DNA from: Nostoc sp. TCL26-01
GTDB lineage: Bacteria > Cyanobacteriota > Cyanobacteriia > Cyanobacteriales > Nostocaceae
DNA length: 64,000 nucleotides
Direction: 5' to 3'
Assembly: GCF_013393945.1 (NCBI RefSeq)
Contig: NZ_CP040297.1
Location: 6,662,809-6,726,808, forward strand
This document shows, in pieces, positions 17,316 through 25,094 of the stretch. How positions within the stretch are numbered: the stretch's first letter is position 1; each line of letters starts with the position of its first letter. Below the pieces are notes generated by a model, which saw nothing but the letters and a program-made list of their open reading frames with translations, had not been told where the DNA came from and did no database searches. A program made the position numbers and the translations under genes.

Positions 17316-18149
17316 ATGTCATTTGATAATCTCTGTAAACTGTTATCAGAAAAACACCCCGAAACCTTCGCCAGTTGGGTATTAGGAACACCACAAACAA
17401 CAGTCAAAGTCCTGAAAACCGAATTGAGTATCGAACCGATAAGGGCTGATTACGTTACCTTCCTACAATTAGAAGGACGTATTCTCCATTTGGAGTTTCA
17501 GACCAAACTCGAATCCATACCACCATTACCACTGCGAATGCTGGATTATTGGGTAAGATTGTATCGTTTATATCGTCTGCCAATTACGCAAGTAGTCGTC
17601 CTATTACTTCCCCCCGCACCAGGAACAATCATCGAAACAGCATTCACAGTCGAAAATACCCGTCATGAGTATCGAGTGATTCGGATGTGGGAAGAAAACC
17701 CAGAACAGTTTCTCCATGATCCTGCATTATTACCTTTAGCACCACTGACAGCAACAACTCAACCACAACAATTACTACAAAGAGTTGTCCAACAAGTGAG
17801 TCAAGTTGAACCAACACAACGACCAGAAATATCGGCTTATACGCAAATATTGGCAGGGTTAAAATATAGAAAGGATTTGATTAGACAACTATTTCGGGAG
17901 GGTATGATGCGCGAGTCAGTGATCTATCAAGAAATTCTCGCTGAGGGTGAAGAACGTGGCGAACAACGTGGTGAACAACGAGAGCGATCGCTCATTCTTC
18001 GCCAACTTCAAAGACGGGTGGGAGAACTACCAAAAGATATCAGCGATCGCCTAAATACTCTCTCTCTAGAACAATTAGAAAATCTGGGCGAAGCACTGCT
18101 AGATTTTACTAGCTTGGCTGATTTACTCTTGTGGTTAGACACACATTAA
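17316..18149 (+). CDS. Rpn-family nuclease/DUF4351 protein (transposase-like PD-(D/E)XK)
   Basis: A 277-residue protein. Residues 1 to about 190 resemble the Rpn (recombination-promoting nuclease) core: SFDNLCKLLSEKHPETFASW, then RADYVTFLQLEGRILHLEFQ with the D and ExQ(K) active-site positions, and a helical part to LKYRKDLIRQLF. The last ~85 residues are a DUF4351 tail: a polar repeat (GEERGEQRGEQRER), then LILRQLQRRVGELPKDISDR and LSLEQLENLGEALLDFTSLA. Downstream the coding sequence of this tail is repeated two and a bit times in tandem. Such genes are numerous in Nostoc; substrate and role here are unknown. Confidence 0.8.
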   Translation: MSFDNLCKLLSEKHPETFASWVLGTPQTTVKVLKTELSIEPIRADYVTFLQLEGRILHLEFQTKLESIPPLPLRMLDYWVRLYRLYRLPITQVVVLLLPPAPGTIIETAFTVENTRHEYRVIRMWEENPEQFLHDPALLPLAPLTATTQPQQLLQRVVQQVSQVEPTQRPEISAYTQILAGLKYRKDLIRQLFREGMMRESVIYQEILAEGEERGEQRGEQRERSLILRQLQRRVGELPKDISDRLNTLSLEQLENLGEALLDFTSLADLLLWLDTH

Positions 18150-18157
18150 GAGAGGGT

Positions 18158-18415
18158 ATGATGCGCGAGTCGGTGATTTATCAAGAAATTCTCGCTGAGG
18201 GTGAGCAAATCGGTCAGCAACGTGGTGAGCAAATCGGTCAGCAAAGAGAGCGATCGCTCATTCTTCGCCAACTTCTAAGACGGGTGGGAGAACTACCAAA
18301 AGATATCAGCGATCGCCTAAATACTCTCTCTCTAGAACAATTAGAAAATCTGGGCGAAGCACTGCTAGATTTTACTAGTTTGGCTGATTTACTCTTGTGG
18401 TTAGACACACATTAA
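18158..18415 (+). pseudogene. Duplicated DUF4351 C-terminal fragment, copy 2
   Basis: An 85-residue open frame starting at tandem ATGs (MMRESVIYQEILAEGEQ) and almost identical to the end of the upstream Rpn gene. It has a longer polar linker (GEQIGQQRGEQIGQQRER) than copy 1. It lacks the nuclease core. It could still be translated, since GAGAGGG precedes the ATG closely, but a separate function is not shown. Confidence 0.6.
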
Positions 18416-18423
18416 GAGAGGGT

Positions 18424-18672
18424 ATGATGCGCGAGTCAGTGATTTATCAAGAAATTCTCGCTGAGGGTGAGCAAATCGGGCAGCAAAGAGAGCGATCGCT
18501 CATTCTCCGGCTAATAACACGACGAGTGGGAGAATTACCACAAGAGATGAGCGATCGCCTCAATACTCTCTCCCTAGAACAATTAGAAAATCTCGGTGAA
18601 GCACTGTTAGATTTTACGAGCTTGGCTGATTTAGTCTTATGGTTAGACACACATGAAGGGAGGATATTATGA
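18424..18672 (+). pseudogene. Duplicated DUF4351 C-terminal fragment, copy 3
   Basis: An 82-residue frame, more diverged than copy 2 (LILRLITRRVGELPQEMSDR, one polar repeat less). The stop found in copies 1 and 2 is changed (ACACATTAA to ACACATGAA), so the frame runs on a few codons into the degraded fourth copy and ends at 18672. Probably decaying. Confidence 0.55.
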
Positions 18673-18732
18673 GCAAGTGATTGATTTATTAAGAAATCCT
18701 GGCTGAGGGGGCGACATGAAAGCTAAAAGAAT

Positions 18733-18766
18733 AAACCTCTATGACTTTTAGCAATCATAGAGGTTT
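18733..18766. terminator. Bidirectional hairpin terminator
   Basis: AAACCTCTATGA (18733-18744) and TCATAGAGGTTT (18755-18766) form a perfect 12-bp stem. It lies between the Rpn repeat array and the convergent PEP-CTERM gene and can serve both strands. Confidence 0.65.
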
Positions 18767-18875
18767 TGTAAATTTAAGCAAATTATTTACACTATTAAGT
18801 GTGCATTGGTAATAAGAACAATGACTACCATAATCACTAAAATCAGATGATTATGGTTTCAATGAAGAGCTTTTA

Positions 18876-19601
18876 TTAAGCGTTTACTGCTGCCTTTTTC
18901 TTTTTAGCCAAGTTGCTAGTAAAGAAAGCTCCTAATCCCAAAGCAGCAAGTCCCAGGGTAGCTGTAGGTTCTGGTGTGGTAGGCCCAACCAAAGGTGTAG
19001 CCACTAAGGTAGCAGAGTAACTACCATTACCTAAAATTTGGTTAATAGTTAAATTTCCCAAGCCTACTGCTTGGTTGTCGCTACCAGTTCTGAAGAAAGT
19101 ACCAGCTAATGTTGCAACTTCCAAGGTGATTCTTTGTGCTACACCGCTACCAGTCAGTTGACTAGTAACAGCAAAGGTAGGATCGTCTAAGACAAACGTT
19201 AGACCATTAGCAAACGTAATAAATGGGTTTGTGCTAGCAGGAGTACCAGTATATGTGAACAGTGTACCTGCTGGACCAACTGGAGGAACAGGATTAGTTA
19301 AGGTTACATCAGATACAGCAACTGTGGTGTTGAACAAATCCGGAGCAAAATCGCCAGTTGTTGTTAGGTTGGTAATACTACCACTGAGAAAGCTAATTCC
19401 TATGGGAGTAGGACTGGGATTTGCTGTGCTTGGAGCATTAGTGACGCGAGCAGCACCAGCAAAGTTGACTACGCTGGGTTGAGTGAAAAATGAAACTGCG
19501 TAGGCAGATGAGATATTTGATGACATCGCTACTACAGAGCCTAAAGCCAGTGAAGTGCTAGCTAGAGCTAATCCACGTCCTACATTTTTGAAATTGTTCA
19601 T
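18876..19601 (-). CDS. Secreted PEP-CTERM-anchored protein
   Basis: A 241-residue protein with an N-terminal signal (LALASTSLALGSVVAMSS, cleavage likely after AYA) and a C-terminal sorting tag TPEPTATLGLAALGLGAFF followed by the basic tail KKKKAA, the PEP-CTERM pattern recognised by exosortase. The mature part is Thr/Asn/Gly-rich with beta character (ITNLTTTGDFAPDLFNTTVA) and no enzyme motif. It is probably an outer-surface or matrix protein. No exosortase gene lies in the window. Confidence 0.72.
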   Translation of the reverse strand: MNNFKNVGRGLALASTSLALGSVVAMSSNISSAYAVSFFTQPSVVNFAGAARVTNAPSTANPSPTPIGISFLSGSITNLTTTGDFAPDLFNTTVAVSDVTLTNPVPPVGPAGTLFTYTGTPASTNPFITFANGLTFVLDDPTFAVTSQLTGSGVAQRITLEVATLAGTFFRTGSDNQAVGLGNLTINQILGNGSYSATLVATPLVGPTTPEPTATLGLAALGLGAFFTSNLAKKKKAAVNA

Positions 19602-20146
19602 CTTGATTACCTTACAAGTTAATTGTGTAGATGTTTTTCCGAAGAATATGCTGATCTGTTATAAAAACACTGCTTTTTAATCACAGTCACTCCTACAGAG
19701 CAGAATCCTACGTAGATATGACACGGAGTTGAAAGACCTATCTTTAGATCTTTGTTGGAAGCAAAATATTATGCTTGCTCTTTCAGTATTCTTACACGTC
19801 ATTCATCTACTTGTATTAAAATATCCATGAAGATGAAACTAAGTTTGTATGAACTACTTGAGTAGAATTTTTTCTGGAAAAATCATAATAGTGATTTTTA
19901 TAAACTCATATAGCCCAATCAATAGGTTAGATAAGTGTATTAGTCAATTTAAGGCAATTTTTTAAATATTCCAGAATAATAATATAATTTTATTTTCTGC
20001 TGGCAATTAAAAATACTGGATTTAGTTAGGGTACTAATTATCAAAGGCTGGTGAAATGTGTGTCAGTTAACAAAAAAACAAAAATTTGGGAGAGTCTTGT
20101 AAACTCTCCCAAATTTTTGCAATAAAAATATTAACTTACTTATTTA
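19602..20146. other. Intergenic region between the PEP-CTERM and calpain genes
   Basis: 545 bases, AT-rich. The right end contains the calpain terminator (20080-20118); the left end should carry the PEP-CTERM promoter. I see no open frame or RNA that I can support. Confidence 0.4.
20080..20118 (-). terminator. Strong terminator after the calpain gene
   Basis: AAAAATTTGGGAGAGT (20080-20095) and ACTCTCCCAAATTTTT (20103-20118) form a perfect 16-bp stem with a 7-base loop. On the minus strand the stem is followed by TGTTTTTTTG. It lies 29 bases beyond the calpain stop. Confidence 0.75.
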
Positions 20147-22003
20147 CTAAGCAATGTTAACTCCATAGTCAAAAGAATTTTTAAACTCATCAAAAGATAA
20201 GTCAATAAATCCATCATCACTACCGCTTCTAGCCTTACCATCTATTCCCCAAGGATTACGAACAACAAACCTTTTCTCACCACTAGCATTAATGTAAACA
20301 TTTGTTACTGAATAAGCATGAGAACCAACAACATAAGTTGTATTACTCATTGCACCTGCGGTTACAGCTTTACCACTTGCTAAAGCAGCTTCGATTGTAG
20401 AAAAACTATTAATACTGTTAGGATCGACATAAGAGCTTTGTCGTCCTGTAATAAACCTCAAAGGACGAGAAAGAGTATCGCCATTACCAATTAGGTTATA
20501 ACCCGGTCTACCTTCTCGCCACTCGCGCCATTGAGCGTAAGCTTTTTCTACTAAAGGAGACCAAATAATACCGTTATTAGCTTGAGATGCTACGCCAGTG
20601 GCAACACGACGGTCAACGGTGACATATTCTGCCGTACCGTTATAGTAAAAACGCATGGTATAAGTTTTATCACCATTATCTGTGATCATACTATTAATCA
20701 CAGAACTAGAGGCGTTGCCTGCGTCATTAGACTGACGACCAAAGGTTGCACCCAAAGCTGCTAGAAATGCACAATCACCTAGTCTTCCTTGGTCAATATC
20801 ACCAATTCGCGCTTCGTTAGCACTGCCATACAGATTACCTTTTATTTCTGTATAGGTTAGCTTCGACCCATTAAAGATAGGTGTTGGTGCAACTGTTCCT
20901 AAGAACCACTGACCAACTTTTGATTCAAAACTGCTAGCGCTCATGTCTATAGTCGCGCTATTTGCTACCTGTGTTGATAGCCATTTCACAGGATCTTGCA
21001 GACTAAAAGGAGTGCTTGTACCTAACAATGCTTTGAGGTCGTTGACTTCATTAGCATCAATTACAGAATTATCTTGTGCATCTCTAAATATCCCCAACAT
21101 ATCCTGACGATTTAAGCTACCGTCAGCTGCGAAGTTACGTGCAAGTGTAGCTATTTGTTGGTCGAGTAGATTTTGGCTGAACCAATCTTTAACTGTAGTT
21201 GTCGAGGTGGTTGTAGTTGTGGGGGTGGTTGTAGTTGTAGTTGTCGAGGTGGTTGTAGTTGTGGGGGTGGTTGTAGTTGTCGAGGTAGTTGTAGATATCG
21301 ATGTTTGAATTGTAAAAGACTTCTCTGTAGCCGTGATAGCCTTACCAGTCTCATCGTAAGCTCTACCTTTGAGGGTATAGTTGCCAGCTTCCAAATTAAA
21401 GTTTGTGAGGGACAAGCTGTAGTTAAAATTTGCTTTCGTGGGATCGTTAATATCAGTGGTAAAAATGTTAGCGTCAGTTACATTTATTCCCGTACCATCT
21501 GCTCTTTTAATCCAAAAATCTACTTTTGTGACATCTTTAGCGCCGTTGATGTCGGATACCCAAGCACTATTAACTTTCAGTGTGTCTGTGGGATTGAGAA
21601 CAGTGTTGTTAAGTTGGAACTCTAATGCAGTGGGAGTAACGTTTTCAAAAACTCGGAGGTTGTAGTTAGTATCGCCACCTTTGGAATAGACTCTGATGCA
21701 ATAATTTCCGGCATCAAAAGTCTGACGAATTGCTTCACCTGTATTTCCAGTGTTATATGAACCAGCGAGAGCTTCGCCAATCTCATATGACCCATTTTTG
21801 TTAGTATCTTTGACTATTTGTAAATTGACATTGGAACTCAAACCATCAACAGCCAGATTCAGACTACTGCGACTAGTCAGATTCAAACTGTAGAAATCAT
21901 CCATGTCTGACGTACCCACCCAGTCGCTAAAACTCTGAATATTAGTGGTGAGTGTTAACTTCCGAGCAGTAGTGAATGTGTTACCGGCGTTATCAAGAGG
22001 CAT
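20147..22003 (-). CDS. Calpain-type (family C2) cysteine protease with PPC and EF-hand-like segments
   Basis: A 618-residue protein. Residues 1-125 are a PPC (bacterial pre-peptidase C-terminal) beta domain (FSDWVGTSDMDDFYSLNLTS, TFDAGNYCIRVYSKGG) with a Ca-loop-like DTNKNGSYEIGE. About 128-235 is an Ig-like region. Residues 240-275 are an almost pure Thr/Ser/Pro linker. A second EF-hand-like loop, DAQDNSVIDANE, is near 308. From about 390 comes the calpain core: QGRLGDCAFLAAL with the catalytic Cys near 411, VVGSHAYSV with the His near 562, and VRNPWG with the Asn near 583. All three catalytic residues are present. No signal peptide is seen; export by another route or cytosolic action is open. 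Confidence 0.85.
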   Translation of the reverse strand: MPLDNAGNTFTTARKLTLTTNIQSFSDWVGTSDMDDFYSLNLTSRSSLNLAVDGLSSNVNLQIVKDTNKNGSYEIGEALAGSYNTGNTGEAIRQTFDAGNYCIRVYSKGGDTNYNLRVFENVTPTALEFQLNNTVLNPTDTLKVNSAWVSDINGAKDVTKVDFWIKRADGTGINVTDANIFTTDINDPTKANFNYSLSLTNFNLEAGNYTLKGRAYDETGKAITATEKSFTIQTSISTTTSTTTTTPTTTTTSTTTTTTTPTTTTTSTTTVKDWFSQNLLDQQIATLARNFAADGSLNRQDMLGIFRDAQDNSVIDANEVNDLKALLGTSTPFSLQDPVKWLSTQVANSATIDMSASSFESKVGQWFLGTVAPTPIFNGSKLTYTEIKGNLYGSANEARIGDIDQGRLGDCAFLAALGATFGRQSNDAGNASSSVINSMITDNGDKTYTMRFYYNGTAEYVTVDRRVATGVASQANNGIIWSPLVEKAYAQWREWREGRPGYNLIGNGDTLSRPLRFITGRQSSYVDPNSINSFSTIEAALASGKAVTAGAMSNTTYVVGSHAYSVTNVYINASGEKRFVVRNPWGIDGKARSGSDDGFIDLSFDEFKNSFDYGVNIA

Positions 22004-22635
22004 AAATATCCCTGGTTAAATAGTCAAGATAATTTGGTAAATCACACCCTTAAAACTTTTTAAAAATCAAGTTTTTAACAAAAAGACAGAGTGAAATTTG
22101 TTTAATCTTCCGCTTTAATATTGACTATCATCCAGGGTAAATTCACGAAAAACTCAAATAGAGTATATGCACGCAATTTAAGAATAAATATGCAATCAGG
22201 TGAACACTCATCTTTGCTAAAAAGGAGGTATTACGTAGAAACTATAATCTTGAGTGATACATGAGAAAGTAGTTATTAAGCATAAAATACGGTTCAACCA
22301 AGATATTTTGACCAACCGATGACTTCTGTATAATGTCTCTAGATACATAAAATCAACAAAAACAATCTTTAATTGCAAGGTATTGATTAATAACAACTAT
22401 GTTTGAGAAAATTCGGGCTAGTGGTGATTGTAAAGATAATTTTGAGTGATGATAAAAAAAGACTTGGATGATTTATCCAAGTCTTGATAATTTAATATCA
22501 AGCAATTAGCTAAATATAAACTGTGTTTATAGCCAAAAATGGGTATTTTACTCAGTACTTAGACAGAATTAGTTAGACAGATGCTTTTTCTGTTCTCTAT
22601 CTGCTATGCTTTATTCCCTATCTCATCGGATGAGG
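22004..22635. other. Long intergenic region upstream of the calpain gene
   Basis: 632 bases without a supported gene. It contains the promoter region of the calpain gene at its left and a hairpin terminator at 22459-22485 that probably serves the nblB-like gene. The middle includes AAAAAGGAGGT (about 22218), a ribosome-site-like word, but no convincing coding frame follows on the plus strand. Confidence 0.4.
22459..22485 (-). terminator. Hairpin terminator downstream of nblB-like gene
   Basis: AAGACTTGGAT (22459-22469) and ATCCAAGTCTT (22475-22485) form an 11-bp stem with a 5-base loop; on the minus strand TTTTTATC follows. It is 150 bases past the nblB-like stop. Confidence 0.6.
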
Positions 22636-23298
22636 CTAGACTGATTGTAGAGATTGTTGTGCTGTGTTGGCGATCGCTTCTATTTCATCATCAGCCAGAG
22701 TTTCCAAAAGAGACTTAGCCTCTGCCCCACCCAAATTAGCTAAGGCTTGTGCCACTCTGTAGCGAATTTGCCAATCGGAACTGCTAGCGTAGGGAGCTAA
22801 CAGAGGGACTGCTTGTAAATCTCCCAACTCACCCAGGGAACTAATCGCCGCAGTTTGCACTAATTCTGTATTAGAGGAGAGTGCTTGTTTGAGCAGTTCA
22901 AACGATCGCGGATCTCCCAACTCTCCCAATGCGGCAATAATACTAAACTGCACTAGCCATTCGGGAGTGTTGTGATAAAGTTGCTCTAAGTCTTCATAAG
23001 CCGCGTGTAATTTCAGTGCGCCTAAACAATCGGCAGCAGCAGCTTGCACATCAGCCTCTGGATCAGCTAACAAACTGCGTAATACATTTAACGATAAATC
23101 TAAATCCTGAGTTCCCAGTGTATCAAACTGGCTCACTGCTGAGTAGCGCACACGAGAATTACTGTCACCCACAGCAATCTGCACTAACTCAAAAGCGATC
23201 GCTCTTTCTAAGTCACGGATTTGATTAACAGCACGTAAGCGATCGCCCAAATTCTCAGAACTGAGCATTTGTCTTACAGACTCAGGGGTAATACTCAT
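22636..23298 (-). CDS. nblB: HEAT-repeat protein, NblB-like (phycobilisome turnover)
   Basis: A 220-residue all-helical HEAT/PBS-lyase repeat protein (LRAVNQIRDLERAIAFELVQ, SRVRYSAVSQFDTLG, DVQAAAADCLGALK, LVQFSIIAALGELGDPRSFE, LVQTAAISSLGELGDLQAVP, WQIRYRVAQALANLGG). Length and repeat pattern resemble cyanobacterial NblB, related to the bilin lyase subunits CpcE/PecE and involved in phycobilisome degradation or bilin handling. The family has several paralogs per genome, so the exact role is uncertain. It is monocistronic. Confidence 0.65.
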   Translation of the reverse strand: MSITPESVRQMLSSENLGDRLRAVNQIRDLERAIAFELVQIAVGDSNSRVRYSAVSQFDTLGTQDLDLSLNVLRSLLADPEADVQAAAADCLGALKLHAAYEDLEQLYHNTPEWLVQFSIIAALGELGDPRSFELLKQALSSNTELVQTAAISSLGELGDLQAVPLLAPYASSSDWQIRYRVAQALANLGGAEAKSLLETLADDEIEAIANTAQQSLQSV

Positions 23299-23327
23299 TG
23301 AATAATCCTAATTTTCCAAGTGTTTTA

Positions 23328-23400
23328 AAAAGTGGTCAAGAGTCCATAGTCCATAGTCAAAGTTGTTTGACTGTTGACTGTTGTCTGTTGACTATTGACT
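23328..23400. repeat. Heptamer tandem repeats (GTTGACT type)
   Basis: Degenerate units such as AGTCCAT, CTGTTGA and TTGACTG repeat between the nblB-like and CBS genes. A further block of TCAATGG heptamers runs about 23950-23998 on the other side of the CBS gene. Confidence 0.55.
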
Positions 23401-23857
23401 AACTAGCAGCCATTGCCCGGATAACATCGCCACGGGTTAGTATACCAATTACCTGGCCTGCTGCATCTAGTACTGGTAAACGGTGAACATTGCGATCGTG
23501 CATCAGTTGAGCTGCCTGTTTTACGGTCTTCTCCGGCGTAATCGTGATGGGATTTTTGCTCATCACCTCACCAACCGTTTGTCCTAGTGCTTTATGCAAG
23601 TCCCGTTCATAAACAGCCGGATTTTTTAAATAAATCACGCTATCTAAAAACATGATGTAAGCAGGAGGAGTTACACCTGTTTCTTGCCACATCAAATCAG
23701 TCTCGGAGATAATGCCCAATAACTTACCGACATCATCCACAACAGGCAATCCACTGATACGTCGTTCTGCCAGAATTTGAATAGCTTCTTGTAGCGGCGT
23801 TTCTGGCTGAACCACAACTGGGTTGTGACTCATGACATCGGCAACGGTTTTAGACAT
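23399..23857 (-). CDS. CBS-domain pair protein
   Basis: A 152-residue protein made of two CBS motifs: first VADVMSHNPVVVQPETPLQE with ILAERRISGLPVVDDVGKLL, second VGEVMSKNPITITPEKTVKQ with LMHDRNVHRLPVLDAAGQVI. Bateman-type pairs bind adenine nucleotides and sense energy state or regulate partners. There is no attached effector domain and no operon partner, so the regulated target is unknown. Confidence 0.85.
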   Translation of the reverse strand: MSKTVADVMSHNPVVVQPETPLQEAIQILAERRISGLPVVDDVGKLLGIISETDLMWQETGVTPPAYIMFLDSVIYLKNPAVYERDLHKALGQTVGEVMSKNPITITPEKTVKQAAQLMHDRNVHRLPVLDAAGQVIGILTRGDVIRAMAAS

Positions 23858-24065
23858 ATGCTCACTGACACTCTATATTCAAAGTCTCTGGGATTATTGT
23901 AGAAAATTCAGGTACTTTACTTGATTTGGTTAATACATTGTTACGGTATTGGTCAATGGTCAATGGGCAATGGTCAATGGTCAATGGTCAATGGTCATTA
24001 GTCAGCACTCCCTTACTCAGCACGGGCTAAACGCCCCGCTACCGCTAACAGCACTCAGCACTCCC

Positions 24066-24494
24066 TTACTCAGCACTCTTTAAAGCGGCAATAATTTGAG
24101 CATTTGCCTCTGGGAAGGTAAACTTTTCCAACTCATCCAAGCTTACCCAGCGAACTTCATCACATTCTAGAGGTTGGGGAATACCTTGAAGCAAGCGGCA
24201 ATGGTGTACTGTGAGAGTCACTCGTAAGTGGGTGTAGGTGTGGTCAATTGTGATGAGACATTCCTTGACTTCAATATTTATTCCTAGTTCTTCATAAATT
24301 TCTCGTTGAATACATTCCTCAACGGTTTCACCCGGTTCGACTTTACCTCCAGGAAATTCCCACAAGCCTCCCATTGTTCCTTCTGGACGACGACGATCAA
24401 TTAAGATTTGCTGCTGTTCGTTCCAAATTACAGCCACACCGATAATTTTGTGGGGTGGAGTAGTAGTTTTATTCATCAGATTATTTTCCCTCAT
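24066..24494 (-). CDS. mutT: MutT-type 8-oxo-dGTP diphosphatase (Nudix)
   Basis: A 142-residue Nudix hydrolase. The Nudix box is GKVEPGETVEECIQREIYEE plus LGI, preceded by RRPEGTMGGLWEFPGGK, the MutT arrangement. It hydrolyses oxidised dGTP and prevents A:C transversions. The start at 24494 lies 4 bases after the phosphoribosyltransferase stop, with AAGGAG inside the end of that gene, so the two are translationally linked. A second in-frame ATG is six codons on. Confidence 0.85.
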   Translation of the reverse strand: MRENNLMNKTTTPPHKIIGVAVIWNEQQQILIDRRRPEGTMGGLWEFPGGKVEPGETVEECIQREIYEELGINIEVKECLITIDHTYTHLRVTLTVHHCRLLQGIPQPLECDEVRWVSLDELEKFTFPEANAQIIAALKSAE

Positions 24495-24498
24495 TACT

Positions 24499-25029
24499 TC
24501 ATCTCTCCTTCTGAGGTTCCATACCTAACTTTGCGGCTAGTTCTGGTAGATTAGTTTGCTCATAATGTTCAAAAGGTTGATGAATCCAAGGATTATCGGG
24601 CAAATAATCGACGTAGTAATCGGGTGCTATGAGAGAACAGGCTTTGTACCAGATAACAGCAGTACGAATTTCTGCTATTGGGGAATGACTATATTCTTGT
24701 AGCCAAGGGATAGTTTTTTGCAGTGTGATGCCAGAATCTACCAAGTCATCAACTAACAGAATGCGTGTACCTAGAGTTTCCGTGGTCATTGTTAAGTGCT
24801 GAGATAAAGTTAAATGACCTCTCTCTTGTTTGCCAGCACCACCGTAAGATGATGCTGCTAAAATTGCCAATGGCAACTGATATATCCGAGCAAGAATATC
24901 GCCTACTCTTAACCCACCTCTGGCAAGACAGACAATCTGGTTGAATTCCCAACTAGATTGATAAATCTGAGCAGCCAGTTGCTCGATTTTGTAGTGGTAC
25001 TCTGACCAAGAAACGTAAAGGTCTGGCAT
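24499..25029 (-). CDS. Purine-type phosphoribosyltransferase
   Basis: A 176-residue type I phosphoribosyltransferase with the PRPP motif RILLVDDLVDSGITL (about residues 90-104) and an N-terminal FNQIVCLARGGLRVGDILAR. It resembles bacterial xanthine/hypoxanthine enzymes (Gpt/Hpt class), which salvage purine bases. Its pairing with mutT suggests a nucleotide-pool operon. The exact base is not readable from the sequence. Confidence 0.8.
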   Translation of the reverse strand: MPDLYVSWSEYHYKIEQLAAQIYQSSWEFNQIVCLARGGLRVGDILARIYQLPLAILAASSYGGAGKQERGHLTLSQHLTMTTETLGTRILLVDDLVDSGITLQKTIPWLQEYSHSPIAEIRTAVIWYKACSLIAPDYYVDYLPDNPWIHQPFEHYEQTNLPELAAKLGMEPQKER

Positions 25030-25094
25030 AAGGTAAGTAATTTCTAGGTGATACTGAAGTCAACCGCAATATTTTAGTATGAGCGCAAGGTATT

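Larger units (their letters stand above)
17901..18710 (+). repeat. Tandem amplification of the 3' end of the Rpn/DUF4351 gene
   Basis: A unit beginning GGTATGATGCGCGAGTC occurs at 17901, 18155 and 18421, with a degraded fourth start at about 18662-18710. Spacings are 254 and 266 bases; the difference is one 12-base block coding GEQ(I/R)-type repeats. Because 254 and 266 are not multiples of three, each copy is in a new frame and ends with its own stop, overlapping the next by a few bases. Confidence 0.85.

Noticed and set aside
21173..21625. Cys/Gly-rich open frame on the plus strand (CSCRGGCSCGGG)
   Set aside because: It is the antisense of the Thr-rich linker repeat of the calpain gene; no ribosome site and no known family.
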